Shown piece after piece: positions 19,457-28,265 of a stretch of 64,000 bases of DNA. The position numbers and the translations under genes are program-made. The stretch is from Rhodoplanes serenus. Its GTDB lineage: Bacteria > Pseudomonadota > Alphaproteobacteria > Rhizobiales > Xanthobacteraceae. The DNA lies in NCBI GenBank assembly GCA_009720755.1, contig WNKV01000002.1, positions 248,001 through 312,000 of the forward strand. Direction: 5' to 3'. Position 1 is the first letter of the stretch, and the number at the start of each line of letters is the position of its first letter. The notes below the pieces were generated by a model. It worked only from the letters and a program-made list of their open reading frames with translations. It had not been told where the DNA came from and did no database searches.

Positions 19457-20557
19457 ATGAAGAGACGTCAGTTCCTCGGCGCGCTCGCCGCCGGCACCGC
19501 CGGCGCCGCCGCCAGTACGGTTGCGTCGCCGGCCATCGCCCAGTCGATGCCGGAGATCAAGTGGCGCATGACCTCGAGCTTCCCGAAGTCGCTCGACACC
19601 CTGTACGGGGCGGGCGAGACGCTGGTGAAGCAGGTCGCCGAGATGACCGACGGCCGCTTCCAGATTCAGCACTTCGCGGCGGGCGAGATCGTGCCCGGCC
19701 TCCAGGCGTTCGACGCGACCGCCAATGGCACGGTCGAGATGTGCCACTCGGTCTCCTACTACTATGTCGGCAAGGACCCGACCTTCGCGATCGCGGCTGC
19801 GGTGCCGTTCGGCCTCAACGCGCGCCAGCAGACCGCCTGGCTCTACCAGAACGGCGGCAACGACAAGTTCAACGAGTTCTACAAGAAGTACAACATCTAC
19901 GGCTTCCCGGCCGGCAATACCGGCGCCCAGATGGGCGGCTTCTTCCGCAAGGAGATCAAGACCGCCGCCGATCTCGACGGTCTCAAGATGCGGATCGGCG
20001 GCATCGCCGGCCAGGTGCTCCAGAAGGTCGGCGTGGTGCCGCAGCAGCTCGCCGGTCCGGACGTCTATCCGGCGCTGGAGAAAGGCACCATCGACGCGGC
20101 CGAGTGGGTCGGCCCCTACGACGACGAGAAGCTCGGCCTCGCCAAGGTGGCGCCGTACTACTACTACCCAGGCTTCTGGGAAGGCGGCCCGATGGTGCAC
20201 GCCTACATCAACCTGGAAAAGTGGAATCAGCTGCCGAAGTCCTATCAGGCCATTCTCCAGGCCGCCGGGCAGACGGCCACCACCCACATGCTGACCCGCT
20301 ACGACGCGCTGAACCCGTCGGGCCTGCGCAAGATCCTCGCCTCCGGCGGTCAGCTCCGTCCGTTCTCCAACGACATCCTCGACGCCTGCTTCAAGGCCAC
20401 CAACGAGCTGTGGGCGGAGATCTCGGCCAAGAACGAGACGTTCAAGACGATGATCGCCGACATGCAGGCGTTCCGGAACGAAGAGTATTTCTGGTGGCAG
20501 GTGGCCGAGTACAACTATGACACCTACCTGATCCGCAGCCGCACCCGCGGCGGCTGA
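19457..20557 (+). CDS. TRAP transporter solute-binding protein, DctP family (TakP-like)
   Basis: A 366-residue periplasmic binding protein. The N-terminus MKRRQFLGALAAG carries a twin-arginine-type signal, cleaved around ASPAIAQS, so export by Tat is likely. The DctP fold is shown by LKMRIGGIAGQVLQKVGVVPQQLAGPDVYPALEKG, where the Arg contacts a carboxylate ligand. VGPYDDEKLGL and the aromatic YYYYPGFWEGGP resemble the TakP branch that binds 2-oxo acids. RBS gcaggg precedes the ATG. The membrane subunits are encoded convergently downstream, beyond a terminator, so binding protein and permease are in separate transcripts. Confidence 0.9.
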   Translation: MKRRQFLGALAAGTAGAAASTVASPAIAQSMPEIKWRMTSSFPKSLDTLYGAGETLVKQVAEMTDGRFQIQHFAAGEIVPGLQAFDATANGTVEMCHSVSYYYVGKDPTFAIAAAVPFGLNARQQTAWLYQNGGNDKFNEFYKKYNIYGFPAGNTGAQMGGFFRKEIKTAADLDGLKMRIGGIAGQVLQKVGVVPQQLAGPDVYPALEKGTIDAAEWVGPYDDEKLGLAKVAPYYYYPGFWEGGPMVHAYINLEKWNQLPKSYQAILQAAGQTATTHMLTRYDALNPSGLRKILASGGQLRPFSNDILDACFKATNELWAEISAKNETFKTMIADMQAFRNEEYFWWQVAEYNYDTYLIRSRTRGG

Positions 20558-20612
20558 GCTTGCGCGGCTGATCGGCGGCGGCGCGGTGCCGCGCGGTCTC
20601 GTCGATAGAACA

Positions 20613-20641
20613 AGCCCCGGAGCGCCGCTCCGGGGCTTTTT
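20613..20641 (+). terminator. Rho-independent terminator after the TRAP binding-protein gene
   Basis: A strong G/C stem: AGCCCCGGAG pairs with CTCCGGGGCT across a short loop and is followed by TTTTT. It sits 56 bases after the stop codon at 20557, on the same strand. It cleanly ends the dctP transcript before the convergent dctM gene. Confidence 0.9.
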
Positions 20642-20673
20642 ATATCAACGGCAGCACTCTCGGACTTCATCCG

Positions 20674-20764
20674 CCGTCATGGCCGGGCTTGTCCCGGCCA
20701 TCCACGTCTTTGTTGTGGCTCGGCTTAAAGTCATGGATGCCCGGCAGGAGGCCGGGCATGACGA
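20674..20764. repeat. Dispersed double-hairpin repeat (family A), copy 1
   Basis: Two G/C hairpins back to back: TGGCCGGG-CTTGT-CCCGGCCA at 20680-20700 and ATGCCCGGC-AGGAG-GCCGGGCAT at 20737-20759, with outer bases CGTCAT and ATGACG also complementary. The same layout recurs at 30914-31036. Repeats reading gtcatggccgggcttgtcccggccatcc are, from memory, abundant between genes in Bradyrhizobium/Rhodopseudomonas-type genomes. Non-coding; could fold in RNA from either strand. Confidence 0.8.
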
Positions 20765-20861
20765 ATCAGCATCACCGGCCATCGGAAAAAATCGCGCTCC
20801 GATCCTGCAAGTAGGCACGGCGCGTTCCGCGCCTTCGCCCACCCGATAGGGACGCGGCGCG

Positions 20862-22565
20862 CTATCTCAGATCCAGCGCCGGCGGCGTCTCGGGCGGGGC
20901 GATCTGGATCTCGATGGTCTTGGGATCGACCGCCGGGGCCGAGCCCTTGTAGTGCATCACGAGCTGCGGGAACAGGATCACCAGGCCGACCGCGACGAGC
21001 TGGATGATCACGAACGGCACGGCGCCCCAGTAGATCTGCGCCGTGGTGATCGGCGCCGTGAGCTGGCCGGTGAGGCGATCGTGATAGGGATGCTTCGGCG
21101 CCACCGAGCGCAGGAAGAACAGCGCGAAGCCGAATGGCGGATGCATGAACGAGGTCTGCATGTTCACCGCCAGGATGACGCCGAACCAGACGAGATCGAT
21201 GCCGAGCTTGTCGGCCACCGGGGCGAGCAGCGGGATGATGATGAAGGCGAGCTCGAAATAATCGAGGAAGAACGCCAGCACGAACACCAGCAGGTTGACG
21301 AAGATCAGGAAGCCGACCTCGCCGCCCGGCAGCGAGGTGAGCAGGTGCTCGACCCAGACGTGCCCGTTGACGCCGTAGAAGGTGAGCGAGAACACCCGCG
21401 CGCCGATCAGGATGAACACCGCGAAGGCGGACAGCTTGGCGGTGGCGCGCACCGCCTGCTTGGTCAGATCGAAGGTGAGCCGGCGCTTGAGCAGCGCCAG
21501 CACCAGCGCGCCCACCGCCCCCATGGCGCCGCCTTCGGTCGGCGTCGCGACCCCGATGAAGATGGTGCCGAGCACCAGGAAGATCAGGAACAGCGGCGGC
21601 ACCATCACGAAGGTGACCTGCTCGGCGATCTTGGAGAGGAACCGCAGACCGAACAGCCGCGCCGTCGCTTGATTGACCAGCGCCACCGCGAAGGCGAACA
21701 CCACGCCGAAGAACATCGTCAGCACGATGAAGTCGGCGCCGCTCATGGTCGGCGGCGCGATCGCGGCCGCGAAGCCGGGGGCGACCGGCATCACCAGGCG
21801 CGCCAGGGCGCCGCTGATGGCGGCCCAGCCGAACGCCGCACTGGCGAGGGTGAGGATGGCGAGCGACGTCATGCCGCGCCGGCCGTTGTCCTCGCGGAAG
21901 CCGATCGCCTCCTCGGGCAGCCCGGGGGCCGACTTCGGAAACAGCGTCGAGACGATGAAGATGTAGAGGGCGTAGAGGCCGGCCAGCATCAGGCCGGGCA
22001 GGAACGCGCCTTCGTACATGTCGCCGACCGAGCGGCCGAGCTGGTCGGCCATGATGATCAGCACCAGCGACGGCGGGATGATCTGGGCAAGCGTGCCGGA
22101 GGCGGCGATCACGCCCGAGGCGACCCGGCGATCGTAGCCGTAGCGCATCATGATGGGCAGCGAGATCAGGCCCATCGAGATCACCGAGGCGGCGACCACC
22201 CCGGTGGTGGCGGCGAGCAGCGCGCCGACGAAGATGACGGCGTAGCCGAGGCCGCCGCGGATGCGGCCGAACAGCTGCCCGATGGTGTCGAGCAGATCCT
22301 CGGCCATGCCGGAGCGTTCGAGGATCAGCCCCATGAAGGTGAAGAACGGTACCGCCAGCAGGGTCTCGTTGCTCATCACCCCGAACACGCGCTCGGGCAG
22401 GGCGTTGAGGAAGTCCGGACGGAACAGGCCGAGCTCGATGCCGACCAGGCCGAACAGCAGGCCGTTGGCGGCGAGCGAGAAGGCGACCGGATAGCCGAGC
22501 AGCAGAAACACCACCAGCGACGCGAACATGATCGGCGCCATGTTCTGGGTAACGAGCTCGATCAT
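20862..22565 (-). CDS. dctM: TRAP transporter large membrane subunit, DctM family
   Basis: A 567-residue membrane protein, longer than the 430-residue DctM norm because of an enlarged central region (about 225-310) and a C-terminal tail. It has around 13-14 hydrophobic segments. Typical elements are FFTFMGLILERSGMAEDLLDTIGQLFG near the N-terminus, TTGVVAASVISMGLISLP, SGTLAQIIPPSLVLIIMADQLG, and GVATPTEGGAMGAVGAL. It provides the sodium- or proton-coupled transport path for the DctP ligand. The start ATG is at 22565, 19 bases after the dctQ stop, so the two are co-transcribed. Confidence 0.9.
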   Translation of the reverse strand: MIELVTQNMAPIMFASLVVFLLLGYPVAFSLAANGLLFGLVGIELGLFRPDFLNALPERVFGVMSNETLLAVPFFTFMGLILERSGMAEDLLDTIGQLFGRIRGGLGYAVIFVGALLAATTGVVAASVISMGLISLPIMMRYGYDRRVASGVIAASGTLAQIIPPSLVLIIMADQLGRSVGDMYEGAFLPGLMLAGLYALYIFIVSTLFPKSAPGLPEEAIGFREDNGRRGMTSLAILTLASAAFGWAAISGALARLVMPVAPGFAAAIAPPTMSGADFIVLTMFFGVVFAFAVALVNQATARLFGLRFLSKIAEQVTFVMVPPLFLIFLVLGTIFIGVATPTEGGAMGAVGALVLALLKRRLTFDLTKQAVRATAKLSAFAVFILIGARVFSLTFYGVNGHVWVEHLLTSLPGGEVGFLIFVNLLVFVLAFFLDYFELAFIIIPLLAPVADKLGIDLVWFGVILAVNMQTSFMHPPFGFALFFLRSVAPKHPYHDRLTGQLTAPITTAQIYWGAVPFVIIQLVAVGLVILFPQLVMHYKGSAPAVDPKTIEIQIAPPETPPALDLR

Positions 22566-22584
22566 GAGGCGAGGTCCGGCCGGT

Positions 22585-23304
22585 TCAGCGGCGTTCGGTC
22601 TGGTCGGCGACGGCCGCAGCGGCAGCGGCGGCGGGCTGCGTGTCCGTCTCGAAGGAGGCGAGGTGGCCACCCGGTCCGCCGTGCGGATCGGGAATGCGGC
22701 CGAGCATCACGGCGATGCGCTTGATCAGCTCCGACAGCCCCTGTGCGAACAGCGCCGTGAAGCCGGCGAACACCAGGAACTTGGCGGGCCACTGCGGCAG
22801 GCCGCCGGCATTGAACGATTGCTCGCCGAGCCGGATGAGCTGCGTCCACCAGGCGACGAGATTGGGCAGCCAGCGGCCCGGCGCGTCCGCGAAGGCGGCC
22901 GGGAAGCGGGCCAGCACGCCGACCACGGCGTCGAGGCTCGGGGCCGCCTTGAGGAAGAACGGCCAGCTCGTCACCATCATCACGAGGCAGAGCGGCAGCA
23001 GGAACAGCGCGTGCCCGACGATCTCGATCCAGTTGCGCACGGACCGCGAGAAGCGGGTGTTCACGATGTCGATGCGGATGTGCTCGTTGTCGAGCAGCGT
23101 CCACGGCGCGCACATCAGGAACACCGCGCCGAACAGCACCCATTGAAGCTCGAGCCAGGCGTTGGCCGATACGCCGAGGGTCTTGCGGACGACGGCGTTG
23201 ACGGCCGACACCAGGACGGCCGCGAGGATGAGCCAGCTCAGGCTACGACCGAGGCGGGCATTGATCGCGTCGACGACGCGGCACAATCCGAGAAGCAGCT
23301 TCAC
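22585..23304 (-). CDS. dctQ: TRAP transporter small membrane subunit, DctQ family
   Basis: A 239-residue protein read from the GTG at 23302-23304 (MKLLLGLCRVVDAINARLG). DctQ hallmarks are the first amphipathic helix, then SWLILAAVLVSAVNAVVRKT and the WLELQWVLFGAVFLMCAPWTL segment with N-E-H-I-R-I-D-I. It has four transmembrane segments, but a 50-residue insertion between the third and fourth (FPAAFADAPGRWLPNLVAWWTQLIR...) and a long Ala-rich tail make it larger than usual. An upstream ATG (23409) would add 35 basic residues and is less likely. Confidence 0.85.
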   Translation of the reverse strand: MKLLLGLCRVVDAINARLGRSLSWLILAAVLVSAVNAVVRKTLGVSANAWLELQWVLFGAVFLMCAPWTLLDNEHIRIDIVNTRFSRSVRNWIEIVGHALFLLPLCLVMMVTSWPFFLKAAPSLDAVVGVLARFPAAFADAPGRWLPNLVAWWTQLIRLGEQSFNAGGLPQWPAKFLVFAGFTALFAQGLSELIKRIAVMLGRIPDPHGGPGGHLASFETDTQPAAAAAAAVADQTERR

Positions 23305-23573
23305 CCCGGTCCCCCGAGCCGTCACCGAGTGTCGATCGCGGCGTCGCCTGACGGGCCTGTCCCGGGGCGCCGATGCCGCAAGCACGGCCCGATCCGGCCG
23401 CCGCGGCACATAAGCCGGTCCGTGTCCGGTGCGTCAATGCATTGTTTACCGGAGCAGGCTGTCGATTGTTGCAGCGCCGCATTGCGATCCGCGATGGTAT
23501 CGCGACCCGGCCTGCAAGACTTGGGACGCGGGCGGGCATCGTCGGGCGCGCCGTTCGACCGTCGGCGGCGTGC

Positions 23574-24650
23574 TCAGCCGCCGGTCACGCTCATGTGGCG
23601 GGCGAGGGCCGGGCGCTTGCGGCGGCGGTCGATGACGAAGTCGTGGCCCTTCGGCTTGCGGGCGATGGCGGCGTCGAGCGCCGCGTGCAGCGTCGCCTCG
23701 TCCGGCGCGGCGCGCAGCACCGCCCGCAGGTCGGCGGCGTCCTCCTGGCCGAGGCACATGAACAGCGTGCCCGTGCAGGTGAGGCGCACCCGGTTGCAGG
23801 ATTCGCAGAAGTTGTGGGTCAGCGGCGTGATGAAGCCGAGCCGTCCGCCGGTCTCCGCCACTCGCACGTAGCGGGCCGGGCCGCCGGTGCGGTAGTCGGT
23901 CTCGGTCAGCGTGAAGCGCTCGGCGAGCCGCGCCCGCACCATCGACAGCGGCAGGTACTGATCCAGCCGGTTCTCGCCGATGTCGCCGAGCGGCATCACC
24001 TCGATGAGCGTGAGGTCCATGCCGGCGCCGTGCGCCCACACCATCAGGTCGCCGAGTTCGTGCTCGTTGACGCCCTTGAGCGCCACCGCGTTGATCTTGA
24101 CGGCGATGCCGGCGCGCTGCGCGGCCGCGATGCCGGCCTTCACCTGGTCGAGGTCGCCCCAGCGGGTGATGTCGCGGAACGTCTGCGGATCGAGCGTGTC
24201 GAGCGACACGTTGATGCGGCGCACCCCGCAATCGGCGAGCGCCGCCGCGTGCTTGTCGAGCTGCGAGCCGTTGGTGGTGAGCGTCAGCTCCTCGAGGGCG
24301 CCGGAGGCGAGATGGCGTGACAGCGTTCCGAACAGCGTCATGATGCCGCGCCGGACCAGCGGCTCGCCGCCGGTGATGCGCAGCTTGCGGGTGCCGCGCG
24401 CGATGAAGGCGGCGCACAGCCGGTCCAGCTCCTCCAGCGTCAGGATGTCGGCCTTCGGCAGGAAGGTCATGTGCTCCGACATGCAGTAGACGCAGCGCAG
24501 GTCGCAGCGGTCCGTCACCGAGACCCGGAGATAGCTGATCGCCCGACCGAACGGATCGACGAGCGGCGCCAGACCGGGGATGGCGGGCGTATCCGGCGCG
24601 GCCGGTGACGGCATCGGAGGCGCCGCGGTCGACAGGGGCTCGAACGCCAT
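23574..24650 (-). CDS. moaA: GTP 3',8-cyclase (molybdenum cofactor biosynthesis)
   Basis: A 358-residue radical-SAM enzyme. The N-terminal cluster motif is C49-x3-C53-x2-C56 in [11 protein letters not shown], followed by [12 protein letters not shown]. The C-terminal cluster uses C282, C285 and C299, and the chain ends with the conserved Gly-Gly. It converts GTP to 3',8-cH2GTP, which MoaC turns into cPMP. moaC is not in the window. N-terminal 30 residues are Ala/Pro-rich and non-conserved, so the start could be a little later. It lies near a DUF971 gene in divergent orientation, and molybdate-transport and molybdoenzyme genes occur later in the window. Confidence 0.95.
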   Translation of the reverse strand: MAFEPLSTAAPPMPSPAAPDTPAIPGLAPLVDPFGRAISYLRVSVTDRCDLRCVYCMSEHMTFLPKADILTLEELDRLCAAFIARGTRKLRITGGEPLVRRGIMTLFGTLSRHLASGALEELTLTTNGSQLDKHAAALADCGVRRINVSLDTLDPQTFRDITRWGDLDQVKAGIAAAQRAGIAVKINAVALKGVNEHELGDLMVWAHGAGMDLTLIEVMPLGDIGENRLDQYLPLSMVRARLAERFTLTETDYRTGGPARYVRVAETGGRLGFITPLTHNFCESCNRVRLTCTGTLFMCLGQEDAADLRAVLRAAPDEATLHAALDAAIARKPKGHDFVIDRRRKRPALARHMSVTGG

Positions 24651-24952
24651 GGCGGGGGTCTCCTCGGTGCCGCTCTGGACGAAGCGGCTCTGGACGGGGC
24701 GGCTCTTGTTGGGCAGCTCTGGACGGCGGCACGACGGTGACGGTCAGGGGAGCGAGAGGCGGCGCCGCCGGCCGCGATCTCGATCTCGGATTATTCCATA
24801 TAACGGTTGCGGTCGCCGTAAGGGAGGCCGATGGGAATGCTCCGGATGCTCGATCGGCCTGACGTCATCCCCACACCACCGCGGCGGGATGGCGGCCGCC
24901 GGCCGGCCCCACGACGCCGAACGTGAAACGGCAAGGTGCACGCGAGACAGCC
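24651..24952. other. Divergent intergenic region, moaA / DUF971 gene
   Basis: About 300 bases. Three imperfect direct repeats of gctctggacg occur at about 24672, 24687 and 24716. An A/T-rich patch at 24785-24800 (ggattattccatataacgg) is the best promoter candidate. I looked for the conserved fold of the Moco riboswitch and could not demonstrate one by eye. No ORF with gene-like composition. Confidence 0.4.
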
Positions 24953-25345
24953 ATGAACACCGATCATTCCAAGCCTGCAAAGCCCTGGCCGACGGAGCTG
25001 CGCGTCCGGGAGGGCGGCACCGTGCTGGCGGTGACGTTCGACGACGGCGCCCGCTTCACGCTGCCGGCCGAGATTCTGCGGGTGCGCAGCCCCAGCGCCG
25101 AGGTGCAGGGCCATTCGGAGGCCGAGCGCAAGCTGGTCGCCGGCAAGCGCCACGTCGCCATCCTGGAGGTGCAGCCGATCGGCAATTACGCGGTGCGGCT
25201 CGGCTTCGACGATCTGCACGCCACCGGCATCTACAGCTGGGAGTGGATCTATGATTGCGGATGCAATCTCGCCGGCTATCAGGCCGAGTACGAGGCGGCG
25301 CTCGCGGCCGCCGGCCTGTCGCGTGATCCGCCGCCGCGACGGTGA
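24953..25345 (+). CDS. DUF971 (gamma-butyrobetaine hydroxylase N-terminal-like) domain protein
   Basis: A 130-residue protein starting MNTDHSKPAKPWPTELRVREGG. One DUF971 domain: ELRVREGGTVLAVTFDDGARFTLPAEILRVRSPSAEVQGH, then QPIGNYAVRLGFDDLHATGIYSWEWIYDCG, the most conserved block. The two Cys in YDCGCN fit a metal or cluster site. DUF971 occurs fused to Mrp-type Fe-S carriers in plants (HCF101), so a role around Fe-S or Moco enzyme assembly is plausible; that is inference. It diverges from moaA. RBS is weak. Confidence 0.85.
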   Translation: MNTDHSKPAKPWPTELRVREGGTVLAVTFDDGARFTLPAEILRVRSPSAEVQGHSEAERKLVAGKRHVAILEVQPIGNYAVRLGFDDLHATGIYSWEWIYDCGCNLAGYQAEYEAALAAAGLSRDPPPRR

Positions 25346-25384
25346 CGAGGGCGCCTTCGGCCGGGCCGCGGCGCCGTCACGGCG

Positions 25385-25969
25385 TCAGCGCAGCACCACC
25401 ACCTTGGCGCCGACGCGCACGCGGCTGTAGAGATCGATGACGTCCTCGTTGGTCATCCGGAAGCAGCCCGACGACACCGCCTGCCCGATGGTCTCCGGCT
25501 CGTTGGAGCCGTGGATGCGATAGAGCGAGGAGCCGAGATAGAGGGCGCGGGCGCCGAGCGGGTTGTCGATGCCGCCCTTCATGCTGGCCGGCAGGCCCGG
25601 CTGCCGGCGGCGCATCTGGGCCGGCGGCGTCCAGGTCGGCCATTCCTTCTTGGCCGACACCGCCGTGGTGCCGGCCCAGGTGAAGCCGACGCGGCCGACC
25701 CCGATGCCATAGCGGATCGCCTGGCCGGGGGCGGTGACGAGATAAAGCCGCCGCTCCGCCGTGTTCACCACGATGGTGCCGGGCGCATAGCGACCGTCAT
25801 AGGCGACGGTGGTGCGAGCCACCGGGGAGGAGCCGCCGGTGTAGCGGGTGGCGTAGTTGCCGCCGAAGAAGTTGGCGCTGCGTCCTTCCGGATCGAAGTT
25901 CTCGGCATGGGCGGGCGTCCAGGCGAGGACGGCCGCGAGCGCCAGGGCGGCGACGAGGGGGGTGCGCAT
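25385..25969 (-). CDS. L,D-transpeptidase (YkuD family), secreted
   Basis: A 194-residue protein with a signal peptide (1-22, ending AHA). The YkuD domain spans about 64-194: TIVVNTAERRLYLV opens it, and the catalytic block has H153 (YRIHGSNEPETIG) and Cys169 (SSGCFRMTNED). The family cross-links peptidoglycan 3-3 or attaches proteins to it in the periplasm. Alphaproteobacteria usually carry many paralogues. Monocistronic; the upstream region to 26100 contains an A/T-richer zone. Confidence 0.93.
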   Translation of the reverse strand: MRTPLVAALALAAVLAWTPAHAENFDPEGRSANFFGGNYATRYTGGSSPVARTTVAYDGRYAPGTIVVNTAERRLYLVTAPGQAIRYGIGVGRVGFTWAGTTAVSAKKEWPTWTPPAQMRRRQPGLPASMKGGIDNPLGARALYLGSSLYRIHGSNEPETIGQAVSSGCFRMTNEDVIDLYSRVRVGAKVVVLR

Positions 25970-26314
25970 CGATCAGCTCCTTCGGACGGGACGCCGCGAT
26001 GTCGTCCCGGGCAGGGCGCCGAGAATACGGCATTGACCGCGAAATCGGGCGGTGCCGCGCCGGATTCGTGGGTTTTTCCAAGCCTGTGGCGGTGATGCAA
26101 CACGCCCGCGAGGAATCCCGGCGGCGCTCCTGTGTGGCCCCACCACAAAATACCATCGCGCTCTAAAGAAGTTGAGAAGTTTATGAAATTATTAATGAAA
26201 CCGTCAGACCGTCGAGGTCCGGCGGGGGCCGTCGCGGTTTTGCCCGGGAGGGCTCGCCGGGTGTATTCTCGACTGGGTGATGGTTCGCCGAAGGGGACGC
26301 GGCGGGCAAGGGGA

Positions 26315-27193
26315 ATGGGGCATATCTTGGTCTATCGATCGCTGCGCTTCGCGGCCGCCGCGGCGGCTTCGCTCGCTGTTGCCGGAATGCTGGCGGGAAC
26401 CGCCGTCGCGGCCGATGTCGGCGCCGCTCCAGGTGCGTATCCGCCTCCCGGCGCCTATGCGCCGCCGGCGCCGCCCGCCTGGATCGTCACCATCGGAGTG
26501 GAGGGGCGGGTCGAGCCGGAGTTCCTCGGCGGCGACAGCTTCACGGTGCGGCCGGCCCCGATCTTCGGCCTGCGCCGGGCCGGCACGCCGGAGCAGTTCC
26601 GGGCGCCGCGCGACGGCGCCGGCATCGCGCTGTTCGAGACCCAAAACCTGAAGATCGGCCCCAACTTCAAGCTGCGGGCGCGCCGCCAGGAGTCCGATTC
26701 GAGCGCCCTCTACGGGCTCGGCGACGTGAACTGGGCATTCGAGGTGGGCGGCTTCGTCGAGTACTGGTGGGCACCGTGGCTGCGCAGCCGCGCCGAGGTG
26801 CGCCAGGGGTTCGGCGGCCACACCGGCGTCGTGGCCGATCTGAGCGCCGATCTGGTGGTGCCGGTCACCCCGGCGCTGACGCTGTCGGGCGGCCCGCGCC
26901 TCTCGTTCGCCTCGGAGAAGGCGCTCGATCCGTATTTCAGCATCGATCCGTGGCAGTCCTTCGTGTCCGGCCTGCCCACCTATCAGGCCAAGGGCGGCTT
27001 CCAGTCGGTCGGCGCCGGCGCCCAGGCGCGCTACTTCTGGACGCCCGAGCTCGCCACCCACGTCTATGTCGAATACCAACGGCTCCTGGACGGCGCCGCC
27101 GATTCGCCGCTGGTCCAGCTCCGCGGCTCGCCCGACCAGGTGACGTTCGGGTTCGGTGTCACCCGCGCCTTCACGTTCCAGCAGTTCTGGTAG
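26315..27193 (+). CDS. MipA/OmpV-type outer-membrane protein
   Basis: A 292-residue protein. The ATG at 26315 follows an AAGGGGA ribosome site; earlier in-frame starts (26132, 26183) are in an A/T-rich leader. A signal peptide (about 1-34, ending AVAADV) and a short Pro-rich segment precede the barrel. The barrel strands begin IVTIGVEGRVEPEFLGGD, and the chain ends in AFTFQQFW, with the terminal aromatic residue recognised by the outer-membrane assembly machinery. VGGFVEYWWAPWLRSRAEVRQGFGGHTG is a family block. Function of MipA/OmpV proteins is unclear beyond scaffold or porin-like roles. Confidence 0.85.
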   Translation: MGHILVYRSLRFAAAAAASLAVAGMLAGTAVAADVGAAPGAYPPPGAYAPPAPPAWIVTIGVEGRVEPEFLGGDSFTVRPAPIFGLRRAGTPEQFRAPRDGAGIALFETQNLKIGPNFKLRARRQESDSSALYGLGDVNWAFEVGGFVEYWWAPWLRSRAEVRQGFGGHTGVVADLSADLVVPVTPALTLSGGPRLSFASEKALDPYFSIDPWQSFVSGLPTYQAKGGFQSVGAGAQARYFWTPELATHVYVEYQRLLDGAADSPLVQLRGSPDQVTFGFGVTRAFTFQQFW

Positions 27194-27263
27194 ACGGACC
27201 GGCGGCGCCACGAGACCGACGACCGCCCGCCACCCCGGCGCGACGGCGGTGCGAGGGCGGGAG

Positions 27264-28262
27264 ATGCGCTTCGTCAGGGTCGGCGGCGTGCTCGGGCTGG
27301 TGCTCGGCCTCGCCCTGCTGATCGGCCTCACGGTGTGGTCCGGCGCCGATCTGGTGCGCGCGGCGATCGCCGGCGTCGGCATCGGCATCGTCCTCGTTGT
27401 GCTGGTGCGGGCCGCCACCGCGAGTGTCGCGGCGGTCGGCTGGTGGGTGCTGTTCCCGCCCAAGGAGCGGCCGCCGCTTGCCACCTGCCTGGCGCTGCGC
27501 TTCGTGCGCGAGGGCGCCAACGCGCTCCTGCCGGTCGGCCAGGTCGGCGGCGATCTGGTCGGCGCCCGTCTTCTCACCTTCCGCGGCGTGCCGGGGCCGC
27601 TCGCCACCGCGAGCGTCGTCGTCGACGTTCTGGTGCTCGCCGTCACCCAGGCGGTGTTCGCGCTGATCGGCCTCCTCGTGCTGCTCGCGCTCGGGGTCGG
27701 CTCGGGGGTGGCGTGGAGCATTGCCGGCGGTCTCCTGGTCGCCGTCCCGGCGCTCGCCGGCTTCTGGCTGATGCAGCGGCGCGGTGGCCACCGCGTTCTC
27801 GGCCGGCTGCTCGATCGGTTCCGCGGCGACCGCGCCCGCCGCCTCGCCGCGACCATCGACCGGCTGTTCGCCGACATCGCCGCCCTGCATGCGGGCCGCG
27901 GCCGCATGGCGGCGAGCGCGGCGCTGCATCTGCTCGACTGGACCATCGGGGTCGGCGAGGTGTGGGTCGCCTTCGCGTTCATGGGCCATCCGGTCGGGCT
28001 CGCCGAGGCGCTGGTGATCGAGAGCCTGATGCATGCGGTGCGCGGTGCCGCCTTCGCGATCCCGGGGGCGCTCGGTGCCCAGGAGGGCGGCCTCGTGGTG
28101 CTGTGCGGGCTGTTCGGCATCCCGCCCGATCAGGCGATGGCGCTGTCGCTGGTCAAGCGCGTCGCCGATCTCGCCACCGGGGTGCCGGGGCTGGTGCTGT
28201 GGCAGTGGATGGAGGCGCGGCAGCTTCGTGTACCGCGCCGGTCCGGCGCTCCGCGGGGCTGA
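27264..28262 (+). CDS. hpnL: Hopanoid-associated membrane protein HpnL (lysylphosphatidylglycerol synthase transmembrane-like)
   Basis: A 332-residue integral membrane protein with seven or eight hydrophobic segments. The UPF0104/LPG-synthase-like core is recognised by LRFVREGANALLPVGQVGGDLVGARLL and, near the end, HAVRGAAFAIPGALGAQEGGLVVLCGLFG. This branch sits beside hpnI/J/K in hopanoid producers. Its exact job is unproven; transport or flipping of hopanoid intermediates has been suggested. Three bases separate it from hpnI. Confidence 0.85.
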   Translation: MRFVRVGGVLGLVLGLALLIGLTVWSGADLVRAAIAGVGIGIVLVVLVRAATASVAAVGWWVLFPPKERPPLATCLALRFVREGANALLPVGQVGGDLVGARLLTFRGVPGPLATASVVVDVLVLAVTQAVFALIGLLVLLALGVGSGVAWSIAGGLLVAVPALAGFWLMQRRGGHRVLGRLLDRFRGDRARRLAATIDRLFADIAALHAGRGRMAASAALHLLDWTIGVGEVWVAFAFMGHPVGLAEALVIESLMHAVRGAAFAIPGALGAQEGGLVVLCGLFGIPPDQAMALSLVKRVADLATGVPGLVLWQWMEARQLRVPRRSGAPRG

Positions 28263-28265
28263 CGC

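Noticed and set aside
24651-24952. Moco riboswitch before moaA
   Set aside because: No conserved fold could be traced by eye; only short direct repeats are certain.
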